Below are positions 41,363 through 52,267 of a stretch of 64,000 nucleotides of DNA, piece after piece; the stretch's first letter is position 1, and each line of letters starts with the position of its first letter. This stretch comes from Nitzschia sp. pyKryTriq1 (lineage: Eukaryota; Bacillariophyta; Bacillariophyceae; Bacillariales; Bacillariaceae): positions 2,164,001-2,228,000 of the forward strand of contig OY101120.1 in assembly GCA_956465555.1 (NCBI GenBank), in the 5' to 3' direction. A program made the translations under genes and the position numbers. The notes under the pieces were generated by a model. That model was not told the origin of the DNA. It worked only from the letters and a program-made list of their open reading frames with translations, and searched no databases.

Positions 41363-44300
41363 TTAAAGTCCAGACTTCTTGAGAGTCGCAAAGTGCTTAG
41401 CAATAGCAGCGAGCTTCTTCACCGTGGTGAGATCTTCGTCCAGTGTAGAGTCCTTGTTATCAAGGTACGACACCAACGAGTCGACACCAAGGGCGATTCT
41501 TACAATGGCATGGGATTCGCTGACGTCAACTGGCTGGCCAATGTAGGCAGGCTTGGAGAGTGCTTCCTTTTCTTCCATGGTAGCGTCTGGAACCAAGGAA
41601 GCAACGTCCATACTCATCCAACGATATAAATCACGGAGCTCGCTCATGTTTAACCAGCCATCGCCCTTGGCTACCCGAATGCTGACGATACTGCGCTCCA
41701 CGCACCAGGCATCTAACATGGTTTCACGATTGACCATCGACGATACCGAACCAGCCCATTCGTTGACAGCCTCCGTTCGCACATGGTCGGGGACATGGGC
41801 CAAAGCCTCCATTCCAGCCAAACCGGCTTCCCATCGCAAGGCCAAGCCTAGGTTACTGGTACCCTCCTTTCGAAGAAGGGGCTTCCAATGAGCAAGGGAG
41901 CCAGGAAGCTCCTTATCAGTCAAAAAACCACCGAGGCCATCGATCTCAAACATTTCTTTGGGACCAGGAGCCGGGGATTCACGAAGCTTCTGAGCAATGC
42001 GAGGAGGGACAATAACTGCACCACAAAATGGAGGAGCCTGGTAGAACTTGCTGGCCGTGAACAGAACCAAAGAATCTTGCTCCAACCAATCTTTCAATTC
42101 TTGTTGAGAAAATCGACCCTGACAAGCATCGACAACACCAAGACTCTTCTCGCCACTTTCCATACTTCCGGGCATCTTGTTGTCACGAAGACCAGTCTTG
42201 CCTCCGAATACACCATGCACAATCGGGTAGGAACCCTTGGAAAGGGAATGGAGAATGAAATCGTCCATTGCGCGTGTGGCGTCGATTGCACTGCCATCCT
42301 TTTCGCGGGCGGCAATCTCGACGCCTTCCACGCCTTCAAATCCGGAAAGGGTTTTCATGTCATCAGCGAGACGTCCCATCAAAGGAGCGTGTGTGGAAAA
42401 ATATTTTCCTGCGGCGGCGGGTGCTGATCCAGCTCCAATTTCCCTAAAAAAGGAAGCAGAAAAAGGAATTGGGTCGTTAGTGTCCTGGTGTTTGAGCGAG
42501 CTTTCAATGTTGCCGTCTCGAATTGTAGGTCACATACCTTACTTGCACGACACCATTGGAAATTGGGACATCGCCCTTGAGTGCGCGAGCAATCGCAATA
42601 GGGATGTATTCCGCATCGGAACCAGATGGGCAAATAATAATCTCAGCTCCTTCTGGCAAATCCAAAAGCTTGGCAAGACGGCTACGCTGGTCTTCAAAAA
42701 CAGCCCCGAGAGATTCGTCGAGACTCTTTTCGTCCAAACCTGGAAGCGAGTCGAAGAGCTTGCGAGCCGCTTGGTAACCACGTTCTGTTGGTGGGTTGCC
42801 TGTACAGCTTCCGCGGAAAACATGGGCCGGATTGATAGGTTGAGGTCGAATGTGGTACTTATTGGTTCCAGTCTCTAAGATCAACGATCGGTCATCTCCT
42901 CCGCATGTCATGCATGCCTCGAACGTGTCATATCCAGAATCAATGGCCGCCATGTATGGTTCCTCTTCCAAATGGTGAGAGGGCATGGTGGCAAATCCAC
43001 GGCGTTTCTCCACACCTTTGTTGGTGGTGCTAGTTGAGAAAGACCGAGCCTGTTGCAAGGAGTGTGATAGGATGTTCACGTTCCTCAAACCCTCGCGTGT
43101 GTACATATCACTCTTCCATGCAGCACCCATGGCGCGACCACCACCTTCCCAGGGTTTTACAACATGTTCCATTCCATGGAAGTTTTCGTCATATAGACGA
43201 CGGTAGTACAATTCTTCCTTTGTGTGCGGGGTATTCACGGGATACGTGATGTGTGCATCAGCCATTTCAGCATCAGAGACAAGTGAAGATACACGTCTTT
43301 GGAGAATAGAAACCCAATCTTCGCCGACACCTTCACATTGCATAGCCTTGGCCCGCCAGAGGATGGGAGTCGGAATACTGTCACCGTTAGCGTTGGGCCC
43401 CTCAAAGAGCTCTCGGAGCAAAGTCTTTTCTCGTCCTCGGGTGTTGTTCATGACAGCATCGCGATCGACCATCTTTCGCTTGGGATCCACACTCATGACG
43501 AGGCGAGTGAACTCGGTATCCAAAAATGGCACACGGGCTTCTAGACCGTGGGCCATGGTCATTCGATCGGTACGGTGCAGGTTGATATTTCCGAGCATAT
43601 TGTAGATGCGTCGGAGCTCGTTCTGAACCTGACGAGGATTTTCGGCATCTTGAAAGTACAAGTATCCGGCAAAAATTTCATCAGAGCCTTCACCAGTGAG
43701 GACCATTTTGACGTCTTGAGCCGCTCGTTCTGCCAAAAGCCAGTTCGGGATGGCCGAACGGATGAGTTCTGCCTCGTAGGTCTCCATGTGGTAGATGATC
43801 TTGGGGATGAGATCGAAGACCTCGTCGGGAGTGAAGGAACGCACATGGTGCTCAACGTGCTTTGATCCACCCAAGGCTTCCACCATAGCACGGGCCGCCA
43901 TGAGGTCGGGACTATTTTCCATTCCCACAGTATAAGTCGGGATGGGTCGATCGTCTCCGAGGGCAGCGCGTTCCGCACGCCACAATGGTAGAAGATCGTG
44001 AGAGACGATGCAAGAGTCTACTCCGCCCGACAAAAAGAATCCGTACTCGACGTCAGACATCATTCGCTTTTGGACGGCCTTGGAGAAAGCTTCGCGGATT
44101 TCGTCGTCGGTGACAGAATGAGATGGATCTTCCCATGGAGCATAGTTGTCGTCACGCAACCATGCAGGATTGTAGTAGCAAACAAGGCCACCTTCGGGGC
44201 TCCAGTGGTGTCCTGGTGGAATCGCCACGACCGTGCTGGCCTCGGCATGGCCCATAAGTGCCTTTAACTCGGAAGAGAAAACATAAGCGGCTTCCTCGTC

Positions 44301-44957
44301 GCTTGAGCTGGAACACTTTGTTCGACCGTAGTAGAGAGGCTTGATTCCAACAGGGTCTCGGGCAGAAAATGCCTTGACCTTGCCAGTCATGACGTCTTCC
44401 TCAAAAACCACAAAAGCAAACATGCCATCGAGCATGGCAGCTGTCTCGGGGCCACCATATTTGGCGTAGGCGTGGGCGATAACTTCGCAGTCGGAGCCAG
44501 AAATTCGTTGCTGATCCCAGCCATCCTTGGCAAGTTTGTCGTATACTTTCTCGAAGTTGTAGATTTCACCATTGGCTGCGAGGTGGATAATTTTATCGCC
44601 GGCGGCTGTTTTGAAGGAGAGATTGAAAGGCATGTCTGCCGAACGATTCGACGGGTCGACAATCGCAAGACGAGTGTGCCCCATGGACCAGCGAGCCTTG
44701 TGGACTCCTTCACCAACAATACCTTGGCTCACCTGCATACCATCGGGCCCACGGTGGTGGAGAATCGACGAGGTTCGACGCAACACTTCCTTGTCGGTCA
44801 AAATGGGCACATTTCCTCGAGTTTCTGTGGGACGAGTCCAGACGTCGTCGATCGCTGCCACCAAACCACACATTTCACGACGAGATGAGGCGGCGCCATT
44901 GTTGCGGCTTTGCTTGAGCACCTCACGGCGACCCGCTTGAAATCCAGCTCGCAACAT
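41363..44957 (-). CDS. Asparagine synthetase fused to a PLP-enzyme domain
   Basis: There are two exons, 44957-42538 and 42443-41363. The 94-base intron (GTATGT to TTTTTTAG) splits an Arg codon; the product is 1166 aa. Residues 29-600 are glutamine-dependent asparagine synthetase: MCGLVAAIDD with catalytic Cys30, ILHHRGPDG, ANGEIYN and SGSDCEVIAHAY of the glutaminase, then GFFLSGGVDSCIVS (ATP PP-loop, about residue 307), LTGEGSDEIFAGYLYF and GLEARVPFLD. After a linker (ARSFSTSTTNKG), residues about 690-1166 form a fold-type-I PLP enzyme. It has CPSGSDAEYIPIAIA (phosphate site, about 779), GVVDACQGRF (Asp for the ring nitrogen, about 911) and FTASKFYQAPPFCGAVI, whose Lys at about 938 is the expected Schiff base. 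The frame is unbroken across both domains. The second activity is unknown. Confidence 0.88.
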
Positions 44958-45708
44958 GGTGAAAAAGGTTGTATTATTTTTGGCGTCAAAGTATTTTATG
45001 CAGAAATATCTCGTCGTCGGCAGAAATAATGTTTTTTGTTGAATGAATAGTAAAAAGATCAGATGGATCTGTCACCACATGAAATTTCAAAGGACTGGGT
45101 GCGTGTGGGCGAGGAGAACTGAGAACTGAAGCCGACCTCGTCGCCTCACTCGCGCCAAATTTGACTGGTGTCTCGCTGACGAACGCTTTTTTGGTTGGAC
45201 GGCACAGCAGGCATAAGGATGTCAAAGTTCGGAAACACAGGCCTCGTACCTCGTGGGTGGGGGAGCTCGAATACCTGTACTTGTACCATTACGAACAAAT
45301 AGCGAACAGAGGACAGACGGAGTTGGAAGGAGCTCGTGTGATATCATGCATGGGAGATGGGAGCTCGAAAAAACAGTCCTCTATCTGAAAGGATTCTTCT
45401 TCTTCTTCTCAAAACGAGGCTGTCGACCAGCTGGCCGGTGTGTTTTACCCAAGAAAACCGTGCTGAGTGCTGACGTGGTCCTCACATTTTCGGAACCGCC
45501 CCAGAACGCGTGGTGAACTTCCACCACGGCTGTGTCGATCTTTTCTTTCCCATCCGCACAACCACGCTAACAACCACATCATACGGAGTATTACTGTACG
45601 ATCACAATACAGTACCGGTAAAGGTACCGGCAACACGAGACTCCGGTCGGTAGGAAAAAACAGAGCAAAAGTATCTCACAAAAGACACAACACTTCGTGC
45701 AATAGACA
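44958..45708. promoter_or_regulatory. Divergent promoter region of AsnB-PLP and second Mpv17 gene
   Basis: 751 bases lie between two divergent starts. It holds a short (TTC)n tract (45392-45408) and palindromic TACCGGTAAAGGTACCGG near 45613. No gene was seen. The role is inferred from position. Confidence 0.4.
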
Positions 45709-46758
45709 ATGCTGACCATGACCACCCAAACAAACAATCGAAAATTCGTTGCTCTATCGTCGCTGTTTTTCTGCTTCACTGGATCCCAAGGCTTTGGGCT
45801 CAATATCATTTCGCCTGACTTATTGCATCTGCATGTGGAGTCAATATCCACCGCACTTCCTTCGATATTGTCGTCGACAGCTCATCCTGCTGCACCTCAC
45901 ATTATTGAAACCCCGACTTTTCTGGCAGCTACATCTGATGCCAGCCCCAATTTTCTGGAAATAGCCTCAACGATTTACCGACAAGAGCTTCGCAATGATC
46001 CGTTGAAAACCAAGGTGCTAACAGGCATCTTCCTCGCTGTGGTGGGAGATGCCCTTGCCCAATCTCGAGAACCTCCTGAATACAATATCAAACGAGCCGT
46101 TTCATTTGCGACGTTCGATGGATGTTATAGAGCTGTGCAGCAGGTGACGTACCCTCCCATGATGCAACTATGTTCAGGAAAAGCATTTGCGTCAGTCTTA
46201 GCAGCACTGGGAGTGGCTTCAGCGTCTGCTTCCGAGCAGATGCACCTCTTTGCGTCCATTGAACAAACGCTGGTCAGCCAGCTGGTAATCATCCCCACTC
46301 TTTATTATCCTGTGTTCTATGCTGTCACTGGAGCCGTTCAAGGTCTGACTTTGGAGCAAACAAAGACCCGAGCCGAGGAAACGTTTATTCCTCTCATGAA
46401 GCGAAACTTGCTATTTTGGATCCCTGTGCAATTCTTCGCTTTCAATTTTGTGGAAGAAAACTTACAAATACCTATTCTGATTGTTTGTGGGCTCGTGTGG
46501 ACCGTCATTCTATCAGTCTCTGCAGGAGCCGTCAAGGCAACACCAACGGAAGAGGTCGAGGCCTTGGAGATTCAGAGTGTTGTTCTTCAAGACGACGGGG
46601 CCTATTACGTTATGAGTGGATCGGACGACAGTTCCGGCTTTGCGGACCCGGAGAGAGAGATGAAGAACGTCGACATTGCAGTGCGAATTCAACGGTCACT
46701 ACAAACAAAGACGAGGAGCAAGAAGTTGGCCTCAGATCGTCCTGTACAAAGGAAATAG
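45709..46758 (+). CDS. Mpv17/PMP22 family membrane protein (copy 2)
   Basis: A single exon encodes 349 aa. The signal peptide FVALSSLFFCFTGSQGFGLN ends in an SQGF sequence similar to ASAF plastid motifs. The Mpv17 domain (about residues 90-275) parallels copy 1 segment by segment: DPLKTKVLTGIFLAVVGDAL, VSFATFDGCYRAVQQ, LVSQLVIIPTLYYPVFYAVT, MKRNLLFWIPVQFFAFNFV and LVWTVILSVSAGAVKAT. It has an extra C-terminal tail of about 75 residues, acidic then basic, absent from copy 1. An inner-envelope or organelle membrane channel role is inferred from the family. The two copies flank the AsnB-PLP gene in the same orientation. Confidence 0.83.
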   Translation: MLTMTTQTNNRKFVALSSLFFCFTGSQGFGLNIISPDLLHLHVESISTALPSILSSTAHPAAPHIIETPTFLAATSDASPNFLEIASTIYRQELRNDPLKTKVLTGIFLAVVGDALAQSREPPEYNIKRAVSFATFDGCYRAVQQVTYPPMMQLCSGKAFASVLAALGVASASASEQMHLFASIEQTLVSQLVIIPTLYYPVFYAVTGAVQGLTLEQTKTRAEETFIPLMKRNLLFWIPVQFFAFNFVEENLQIPILIVCGLVWTVILSVSAGAVKATPTEEVEALEIQSVVLQDDGAYYVMSGSDDSSGFADPEREMKNVDIAVRIQRSLQTKTRSKKLASDRPVQRK

Positions 46759-47652
46759 ATAAGAGAGACCTTATAATTGCACAAAACAACTAGATTTCTG
46801 CATAGTCTTGTCACACTGCTATCCCCACTCATACCGGTGCCAATATAGCTTACTTCTGACCTCGAAAAAAAATGCAGCAGCACTTTTGATAGGCACAATT
46901 ACAGAGGATTTGTTGGTAGTGCCAATGAATCGCGGGCAATCGTGTAGGTCCTGGTGGACAAGTCGTCATGGTGTACTAGCTAGTAGTTGCATCTTTAGCG
47001 CTGGAGGACTAGTAGGAGATACGTGTATCTGATGTTGTGATAATGCCACATGACGAGTTGAAGAAGCTATCCCTTCTACAGGAAGCTATTCCTTGTTGAT
47101 CGTAGTAGTGTGCTGCTGTACTCTGGAAGAAGATGTAAGTAGACTCTCTGCGTCTACTAGACTACAGTTTCTCTGTCATCAATGTGCTCTACTATGTAGT
47201 CTATAAGGGTATATCATACAGCAGCGAACCAATTTAGCTAGTACCACCTGGACGATCGAGAGCAGTGATGCACGGTTGGCTTGGCGGTGAGAGAATCCTC
47301 GACTCACTCGAACCGAATCGCTGTTCGACTCAATTGATTCGCGTGTTCCCCCTCTCTATTTTTTAATCGAACCAATCAAACCATTGGGTTCCTCAAGTTG
47401 AAATCAAAAGATATGCCAAAGTCCTGGCAACCAGCCGCACCAAGGCGGAACCGCCAAGAAGAAAGAAAAACATCTGTTGCCGACCATGATGCTCGATCGA
47501 CGACGACTTGAAGCTATGATTCTGGCTACTTTACAGTGCCTGAAATAACGCATTGCATAGTATTCGTACATCACATCTGGAAAGCCGATAAAACTGTGAT
47601 TTATAAAATCAAGCGCTTGATGAATTTCACATTAAAATATGTACACTGTCAT
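46759..47652. other. Intergenic, no gene seen
   Basis: This convergent stretch holds short CTAGTAG-type palindromes (46976-46988; 47145-47170) and no recognisable protein or RNA gene. Confidence 0.55.
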
Positions 47653-48330
47653 TTACCACAGAAGAGGAATAGGAACAGAGCCCGGGATAGCGTCTGCCGC
47701 CACCCATGCGCTGATAGCGAACATGGCAGCACGTCCATTCTGCAATTCTACCAATCGACGACGATCAGTCACCTTAACTCCCAATGGGTTCCATCCCAAA
47801 TCCCCGGTCAAACCACCAGGCTGAAGACCAGGGGCAACAGTCTCGTCGTAAGCGACCTTGCCGTCCTTGTGGGTGAGCTCGTAGATTTCGACCAAAGCAA
47901 TGGCGGCAAACATCTGTCCCCAAGACTCGGCCGGAAGAGATTTCATGGCATCAAGGGGGGTCATGGCAGCAAGATCGGCGAACTTGATGTTTTGTGTGAC
48001 GGACAAGTACTCGTGGGGAGAGATGTTATTCAGAGTGAGGCCAAGCTTGTGGAAAGCAAATCCGACGGTGGCAATCATAGCGGAACGTCCGTGCTTGAGT
48101 TCAGCAGCCCTAATAAAGGTTCCGGTCTCGGCAGATCCCCACTCTTGGGTAATCTTGTCCCAATAATTCTCCCCGACGAAAACAGGCTCTCCAAGGAGAG
48201 GTGTGGCACCGAAGCAAGGAACCTTTTCCTTGGCCATGGCCAGAGAGGTGGTTCGTGCCGTCTGCACATCGGCTGGGGCGAAAGCCGAGGCGGCACCGGC
48301 AAGGGCGAGAGCGGAAAGAGCGACCTTCAT
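47653..48330 (-). CDS. Fucoxanthin chlorophyll a/c light-harvesting protein
   Basis: A single exon encodes 225 aa. The start MKVALSALALAGAASAFAP is a textbook bipartite plastid targeting signal with the ASAFAP motif. An in-frame Met six codons upstream would give a longer start but spoils the signal peptide. The LHC helices 1 and 3 carry the paired chlorophyll-binding motifs AAELKHGRSAMIATVGFAF and RLVELQNGRAAMFAISAW (E-x-x-x-x-R). Helix 2 contains WGQMFAAIALVEIYEL. The protein binds chlorophyll a/c and fucoxanthin in the thylakoid membrane and feeds photosystems. The subfamily was not assigned; the C-terminus IPGSVPIPLLW and the DLGWNPLGVKVTDRRR loop would help place it in a tree. Confidence 0.93.
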   Translation of the reverse strand: MKVALSALALAGAASAFAPADVQTARTTSLAMAKEKVPCFGATPLLGEPVFVGENYWDKITQEWGSAETGTFIRAAELKHGRSAMIATVGFAFHKLGLTLNNISPHEYLSVTQNIKFADLAAMTPLDAMKSLPAESWGQMFAAIALVEIYELTHKDGKVAYDETVAPGLQPGGLTGDLGWNPLGVKVTDRRRLVELQNGRAAMFAISAWVAADAIPGSVPIPLLW

Positions 48331-48790
48331 TTTGACTAAATGGTACAAGTACTGCCGAGCGAAAAATATGAGCTGAAATTATTTGTCTTCCCTCGTCGTT
48401 CGTCATTCTCACAAGCCAACCCACCCACAGAAATGAAAGCTTTATTTCCAGCCACGTGAGTTCGGTATCTTCAGCTGCAACCGCGGAGCATACGGTAGAA
48501 TTTACCAGTAATGGAAATGCGAGCGCGTGGGTCTTTCGGCGTCTGTCTGTCGCGCGCTCAAAGACAACACCCATACAGATTTGGATTTTTTTTTGGGGGG
48601 GGGGCTTTGTCGCTGGGTTATTTCTGGGGCGGATCCCACCGTTACGAGTACAAAGAATCATCATCAATCCCTCTCTTGCGCTACCCTGTACAGCTGGGAC
48701 GACAGCCGCCACGCTAGACAGCCCAACTACGGGATCATCAGCGCTATGAATAACTCAGAAAAGACAATTCCTGCTAGTAATCCATTAGCT
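48331..48790. other. Upstream region of the antenna gene, no gene seen
   Basis: 460 bases lie between the antenna start and the DPP stop. They contain a T8/G10 run at 48588-48603. Overlapping short plus-strand frames are low-complexity and not called. The light-regulated antenna promoter is expected here. Confidence 0.5.
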
Positions 48791-51700
48791 CTACAGGCCT
48801 GCCATCGTCCGCATTGCTCCACCTAGTACTAGAGGAGAGTTGGAAAGATTCTTCAAAAAGTAGTCCGAGATTCGCTGTTCCATATAAATCCGATCGCGAA
48901 GACGCCGCGGCGAGTGGCGTTCGTCGGGGAATAAAAGTAGGTCGTAATCTTTTCCAGAGGCAATGAGGCGGTTGATCAATCGCGCGGTGTGTCGAAAATG
49001 CACATTTTCGTCAATCAGTCCATGGACCAGTAAAAGTCTGCCTCTCATGTTGGGCACGTGGTCGAAGACGGCCGACTCTCTGTAGCCGTTCGGATTATCT
49101 GCCGGCAAGCCCATGTATCGTTCCGTGTAATGTGTGTCGTATCCATCCCATGAGGTCACGGGTGCCCCTGCAACTGCAACATGAAAAACATCTGGCGCTC
49201 GACATAGACACATCGCAGCTAGGTATCCACCATACGACCAACCATAGATACCAACCCGAGTTGGATCAGCGATGCCACGAACCGTTAGCTGGCGAACCAC
49301 GGCAACTTGGTCCAAGACTTCCAATCGCCCCAGTCGACGAGAAATGGCAGATTCAAATGCTAGACCTCGGCGCGAGCTACCCCTGTTATCGCATTTGACC
49401 ACGCAAAACCCGAGGGAACGTAGGCGCTGCGCCCTCATGTCGGCACATTGACTCCAGCTTCGATTGACTCGTTGGACATGAGGCCCACCGTAAACAGCGC
49501 AAATCAATGGGTATGGACCAGGGCCGTGTATTCTTTCGTCTGGTCGATATAATGCTGCATGAAGGGACTCAGTACCATCGGACGAGGGGAAACTCATGAG
49601 CTCTGGTGGTGGCAAATGAGCTACTGCGTCCGGTGACAAATCCATAGATTTGTCATCTCTGACTGCATCAAACAGAGTATAAAGCAACCGAACCTCAAGA
49701 TGCCTCGATTTTGGCCGACTCGATGAATTGTCATTAGAACTAGCTTGGGCTTGGTTGCTGTTCTGTTGTTTCCGTCGTCCATTTTGCGCTAGTTTGAGAG
49801 TAGGTCCGTCTGCTGGTAGGTCGTAAATCTTCACGGATGTGGGACGACCGAGGTCTGAAGATGTATCGACAAACTTGGTACAATCAGGATCCATCACAAC
49901 ACTGTGCATTCCACTGTCCGGTGTAAGCCGAATTGGCGAGAGAGCGGATATATCTGGACTTTCCACCAAGGACCGTTTGGCGGGTCCCAATGAGGGGGAA
50001 TTCTGAAGAGAGGTGGCCACTGCGGGTGACGGGTGACTGTTGTTGCTGCTGTGATTACTATTGCTCAGGTTGGAATTCGATTTCCCCGACAGTGCATTTA
50101 TCACCTGCTTCAATCCCCGGCGTACTCCATTCGGGTGTTGTTGCGACGATGTAGAATCTGTGTCCATGGCAGCAAGACCCAGGTCTTCTTCTGGGAGAAG
50201 AATTGGCAAAGCATATAGGTGACGCTCCAGCACTGAGTCGTATGTCCCCATGACGTAAACAACATTTTGCGCCAAACGAACTCCCACAATACTTTCCACC
50301 ATCCAGTCGCCCCCCGAGACTTGTCGTATCAGCATCGCTTGCTCGCCATTAATCCCAGGAACATACGTGTAGAGATACAAGTGACAGAACCCCGATCGCT
50401 CGCTTCCAAATAAGAATGAAAAAGATCCATCTGGTAGTGGGTCTGGAAGCGGAGGTAGTATGCTTGTATTCCGGCACTCTCTAGGATGTATGGGTCGTTC
50501 CAGCACGTGTAATAAATGGTTGAGATTGATCCAAACATCCGATCGTTCCACTAGCAGTGTCCTGGATTTGCCCGTCTGAAGATCCATTCGACTAAGGACC
50601 AGACAATTTTGCATCCGATTCTGCCATTGAGCACAAGCGGATCCATCAGGTAAAAAGTCCAAACGAGCGAGATATTCTTGAGCCTCTCGGGGAGGCTCAA
50701 ACCAAACTACCCGGCTCCAGTTATACTGCGCCATAGCAAACGGGTCATCCGAAGCTGGTTTTTTCGATGGGGCAATGGGTGTGATGGGTGGTGGAACGGG
50801 CGGCGGTGGATTCGAGGAGCCATCGGGCCGTCTTTTCTGACCCAACAGCGAAGTGGCGTCGATTCGAACATATGCTAATTTGACGGCAGGATTGTTCTTT
50901 CCGGCAAAGGGGTATCGGTGATCTTCATACGTGCAAGTTTCCGACGTACTTTCGTATTCGTGATGTGTAATCCGATAGGGCGGTACTTTGGATTCGTCTA
51001 CTCTTGCAAAAACTATCCCCTTGGAGTCAGGAGACCACCAGAACCCTCTATATCGATCCATTTCTTCCTGCGCCACAAAGTCTGCCAGACCATGAGTGAT
51101 GGAGTTTTTCAAATCAGCTCCGAACGTGACCTGAACTGGTGCATGACACTCATGACACGACGACACAAAAATCTCCCCCATTACGCAAAAGGCAAATATC
51201 TGGCCATCTGGGCTCAGTTGTGGATCGATTGCTGCTGTAGGCGGCGGCGGTGAAAGCTTTGAAGACATCACCATTTCATCAAGAGAGTGTTTGTCGTATA
51301 CTACTTTGAGATATGAATCCAGTCCATCTTGCACATAAAGACTCCCCCGAATCGGAACAAGCAATCGCAAGACATTATTATTGTTGTTGTATGTCCAACA
51401 AAACTGAGTCAACCCTCCCGAAGAATGTAATCGTTGTCGCTCCCTTCGTAGCCGTTCCTCGAGCGACAGTGTTTCGGTGGAGGGTGTGGTGGTGGAGGAG
51501 GACGAAGGAGCGGCCTGTTGTTGTTGTTGTTGTTGCTGCTGCTGTTCGCTCTCAAACCGTCGTTTGCTCGGAAGTTTTAGGAGCGGCTGCATTTGAAACG
51601 TTCTCAAATCGAGTATGCATAACTGGCGTTCATTGCTAGATGCCGCAGCCGCCAGCGCCGCGTCCATCCCTGAATTTCGAAGGCGTCGACTGGTGGAGGA

Positions 51701-52267
51701 AGAGGGTGGTTTCGATGACATAGACACAAAGACTAGATACTTTGATTTTCCATCCTTGTTTACGTCCTTGGGACTGAATTCTATCGCAGACGGCCCAGAG
51801 AGACCTGCGAGGTGAAAAAAAGAAAAAGAAAAACAACGTTGAGGCACACGCACACCGAGTGACGACGACGACGATGTGACTCCCTCTATCGGTGACACTT
51901 TTCGTGTTCCCGTTTCACCCACACACACAGCATCCGCATAGGCAATTTGTGACGTACCAGGGGGCGGCAGCGCTGCCACTGCTTCCGCAGTCAAGTTTTG
52001 AGGTGGCACAAAGGGCATCGTAGGAACATCAAACCCTGTAGAGGCCCCAGCATAGCGCGATGGAGAGGTCATGGCACTGGGCGGGTTATGATTACTATTA
52101 CTGTTGTTGTTGTTGTTGTTGTTGGAATAGGCACCCGAGGCACTCGCCGCCGCAGCAGTTAGAGTAGTAGTTGGCGACGCGACGTGAGGAATGCTGGACG
52201 TCGAACTGCTACTGGTACTGCTAGAAGAACGACTCTTTCGGTTAGGGTGGAGAAAGTGACCAACCAT
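48791..52267 (-). CDS. Dipeptidyl peptidase, S9B family, DPP8/9-like
   Basis: A single exon encodes 1158 aa, longer than DPP8/9 (about 880-900) because of Ser/Asn/Gln-rich insertions (poly-Asn near residue 50, poly-Gln near 245, a Ser/Asn stretch near 735). The enzyme removes N-terminal X-Pro dipeptides. The DPP Glu-Glu substrate motif is in AQEEMDRYRGFWWSPDSKG (about residue 399), close to the QEE-DR-GYWW arrangement of DPP8/9. The alpha/beta hydrolase end shows YGGPHVQRVNRSW, VVKCDNRGSSRRGLAFE, nucleophile Ser in GIYGWSYGGYLAAM (about 1010), Asp in VHGLIDENVHF (about 1084) and His in LFPDERHSPRR (about 1114). The triad is complete, so it should be active. No signal peptide or membrane anchor was seen, so it is cytosolic like DPP8/9. 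Confidence 0.9.
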   Translation of the reverse strand: MVGHFLHPNRKSRSSSSTSSSSTSSIPHVASPTTTLTAAAASASGAYSNNNNNNNSNSNHNPPSAMTSPSRYAGASTGFDVPTMPFVPPQNLTAEAVAALPPPGTSQIAYADAVCVGETGTRKVSPIEGVTSSSSSLGVRVPQRCFSFSFFHLAGLSGPSAIEFSPKDVNKDGKSKYLVFVSMSSKPPSSSTSRRLRNSGMDAALAAAASSNERQLCILDLRTFQMQPLLKLPSKRRFESEQQQQQQQQQQAAPSSSSTTTPSTETLSLEERLRRERQRLHSSGGLTQFCWTYNNNNNVLRLLVPIRGSLYVQDGLDSYLKVVYDKHSLDEMVMSSKLSPPPPTAAIDPQLSPDGQIFAFCVMGEIFVSSCHECHAPVQVTFGADLKNSITHGLADFVAQEEMDRYRGFWWSPDSKGIVFARVDESKVPPYRITHHEYESTSETCTYEDHRYPFAGKNNPAVKLAYVRIDATSLLGQKRRPDGSSNPPPPVPPPITPIAPSKKPASDDPFAMAQYNWSRVVWFEPPREAQEYLARLDFLPDGSACAQWQNRMQNCLVLSRMDLQTGKSRTLLVERSDVWINLNHLLHVLERPIHPRECRNTSILPPLPDPLPDGSFSFLFGSERSGFCHLYLYTYVPGINGEQAMLIRQVSGGDWMVESIVGVRLAQNVVYVMGTYDSVLERHLYALPILLPEEDLGLAAMDTDSTSSQQHPNGVRRGLKQVINALSGKSNSNLSNSNHSSNNSHPSPAVATSLQNSPSLGPAKRSLVESPDISALSPIRLTPDSGMHSVVMDPDCTKFVDTSSDLGRPTSVKIYDLPADGPTLKLAQNGRRKQQNSNQAQASSNDNSSSRPKSRHLEVRLLYTLFDAVRDDKSMDLSPDAVAHLPPPELMSFPSSDGTESLHAALYRPDERIHGPGPYPLICAVYGGPHVQRVNRSWSQCADMRAQRLRSLGFCVVKCDNRGSSRRGLAFESAISRRLGRLEVLDQVAVVRQLTVRGIADPTRVGIYGWSYGGYLAAMCLCRAPDVFHVAVAGAPVTSWDGYDTHYTERYMGLPADNPNGYRESAVFDHVPNMRGRLLLVHGLIDENVHFRHTARLINRLIASGKDYDLLLFPDERHSPRRLRDRIYMEQRISDYFLKNLSNSPLVLGGAMRTMAGL

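Noticed and set aside
47270-47350. tRNA-like TTCGACTC stretch
   Set aside because: No matching acceptor stem or A box was found by eye.
47536-48339. 267-codon plus-strand frame
   Set aside because: Runs antisense to the clearly real antenna protein; its open state reflects codon bias of the true gene.
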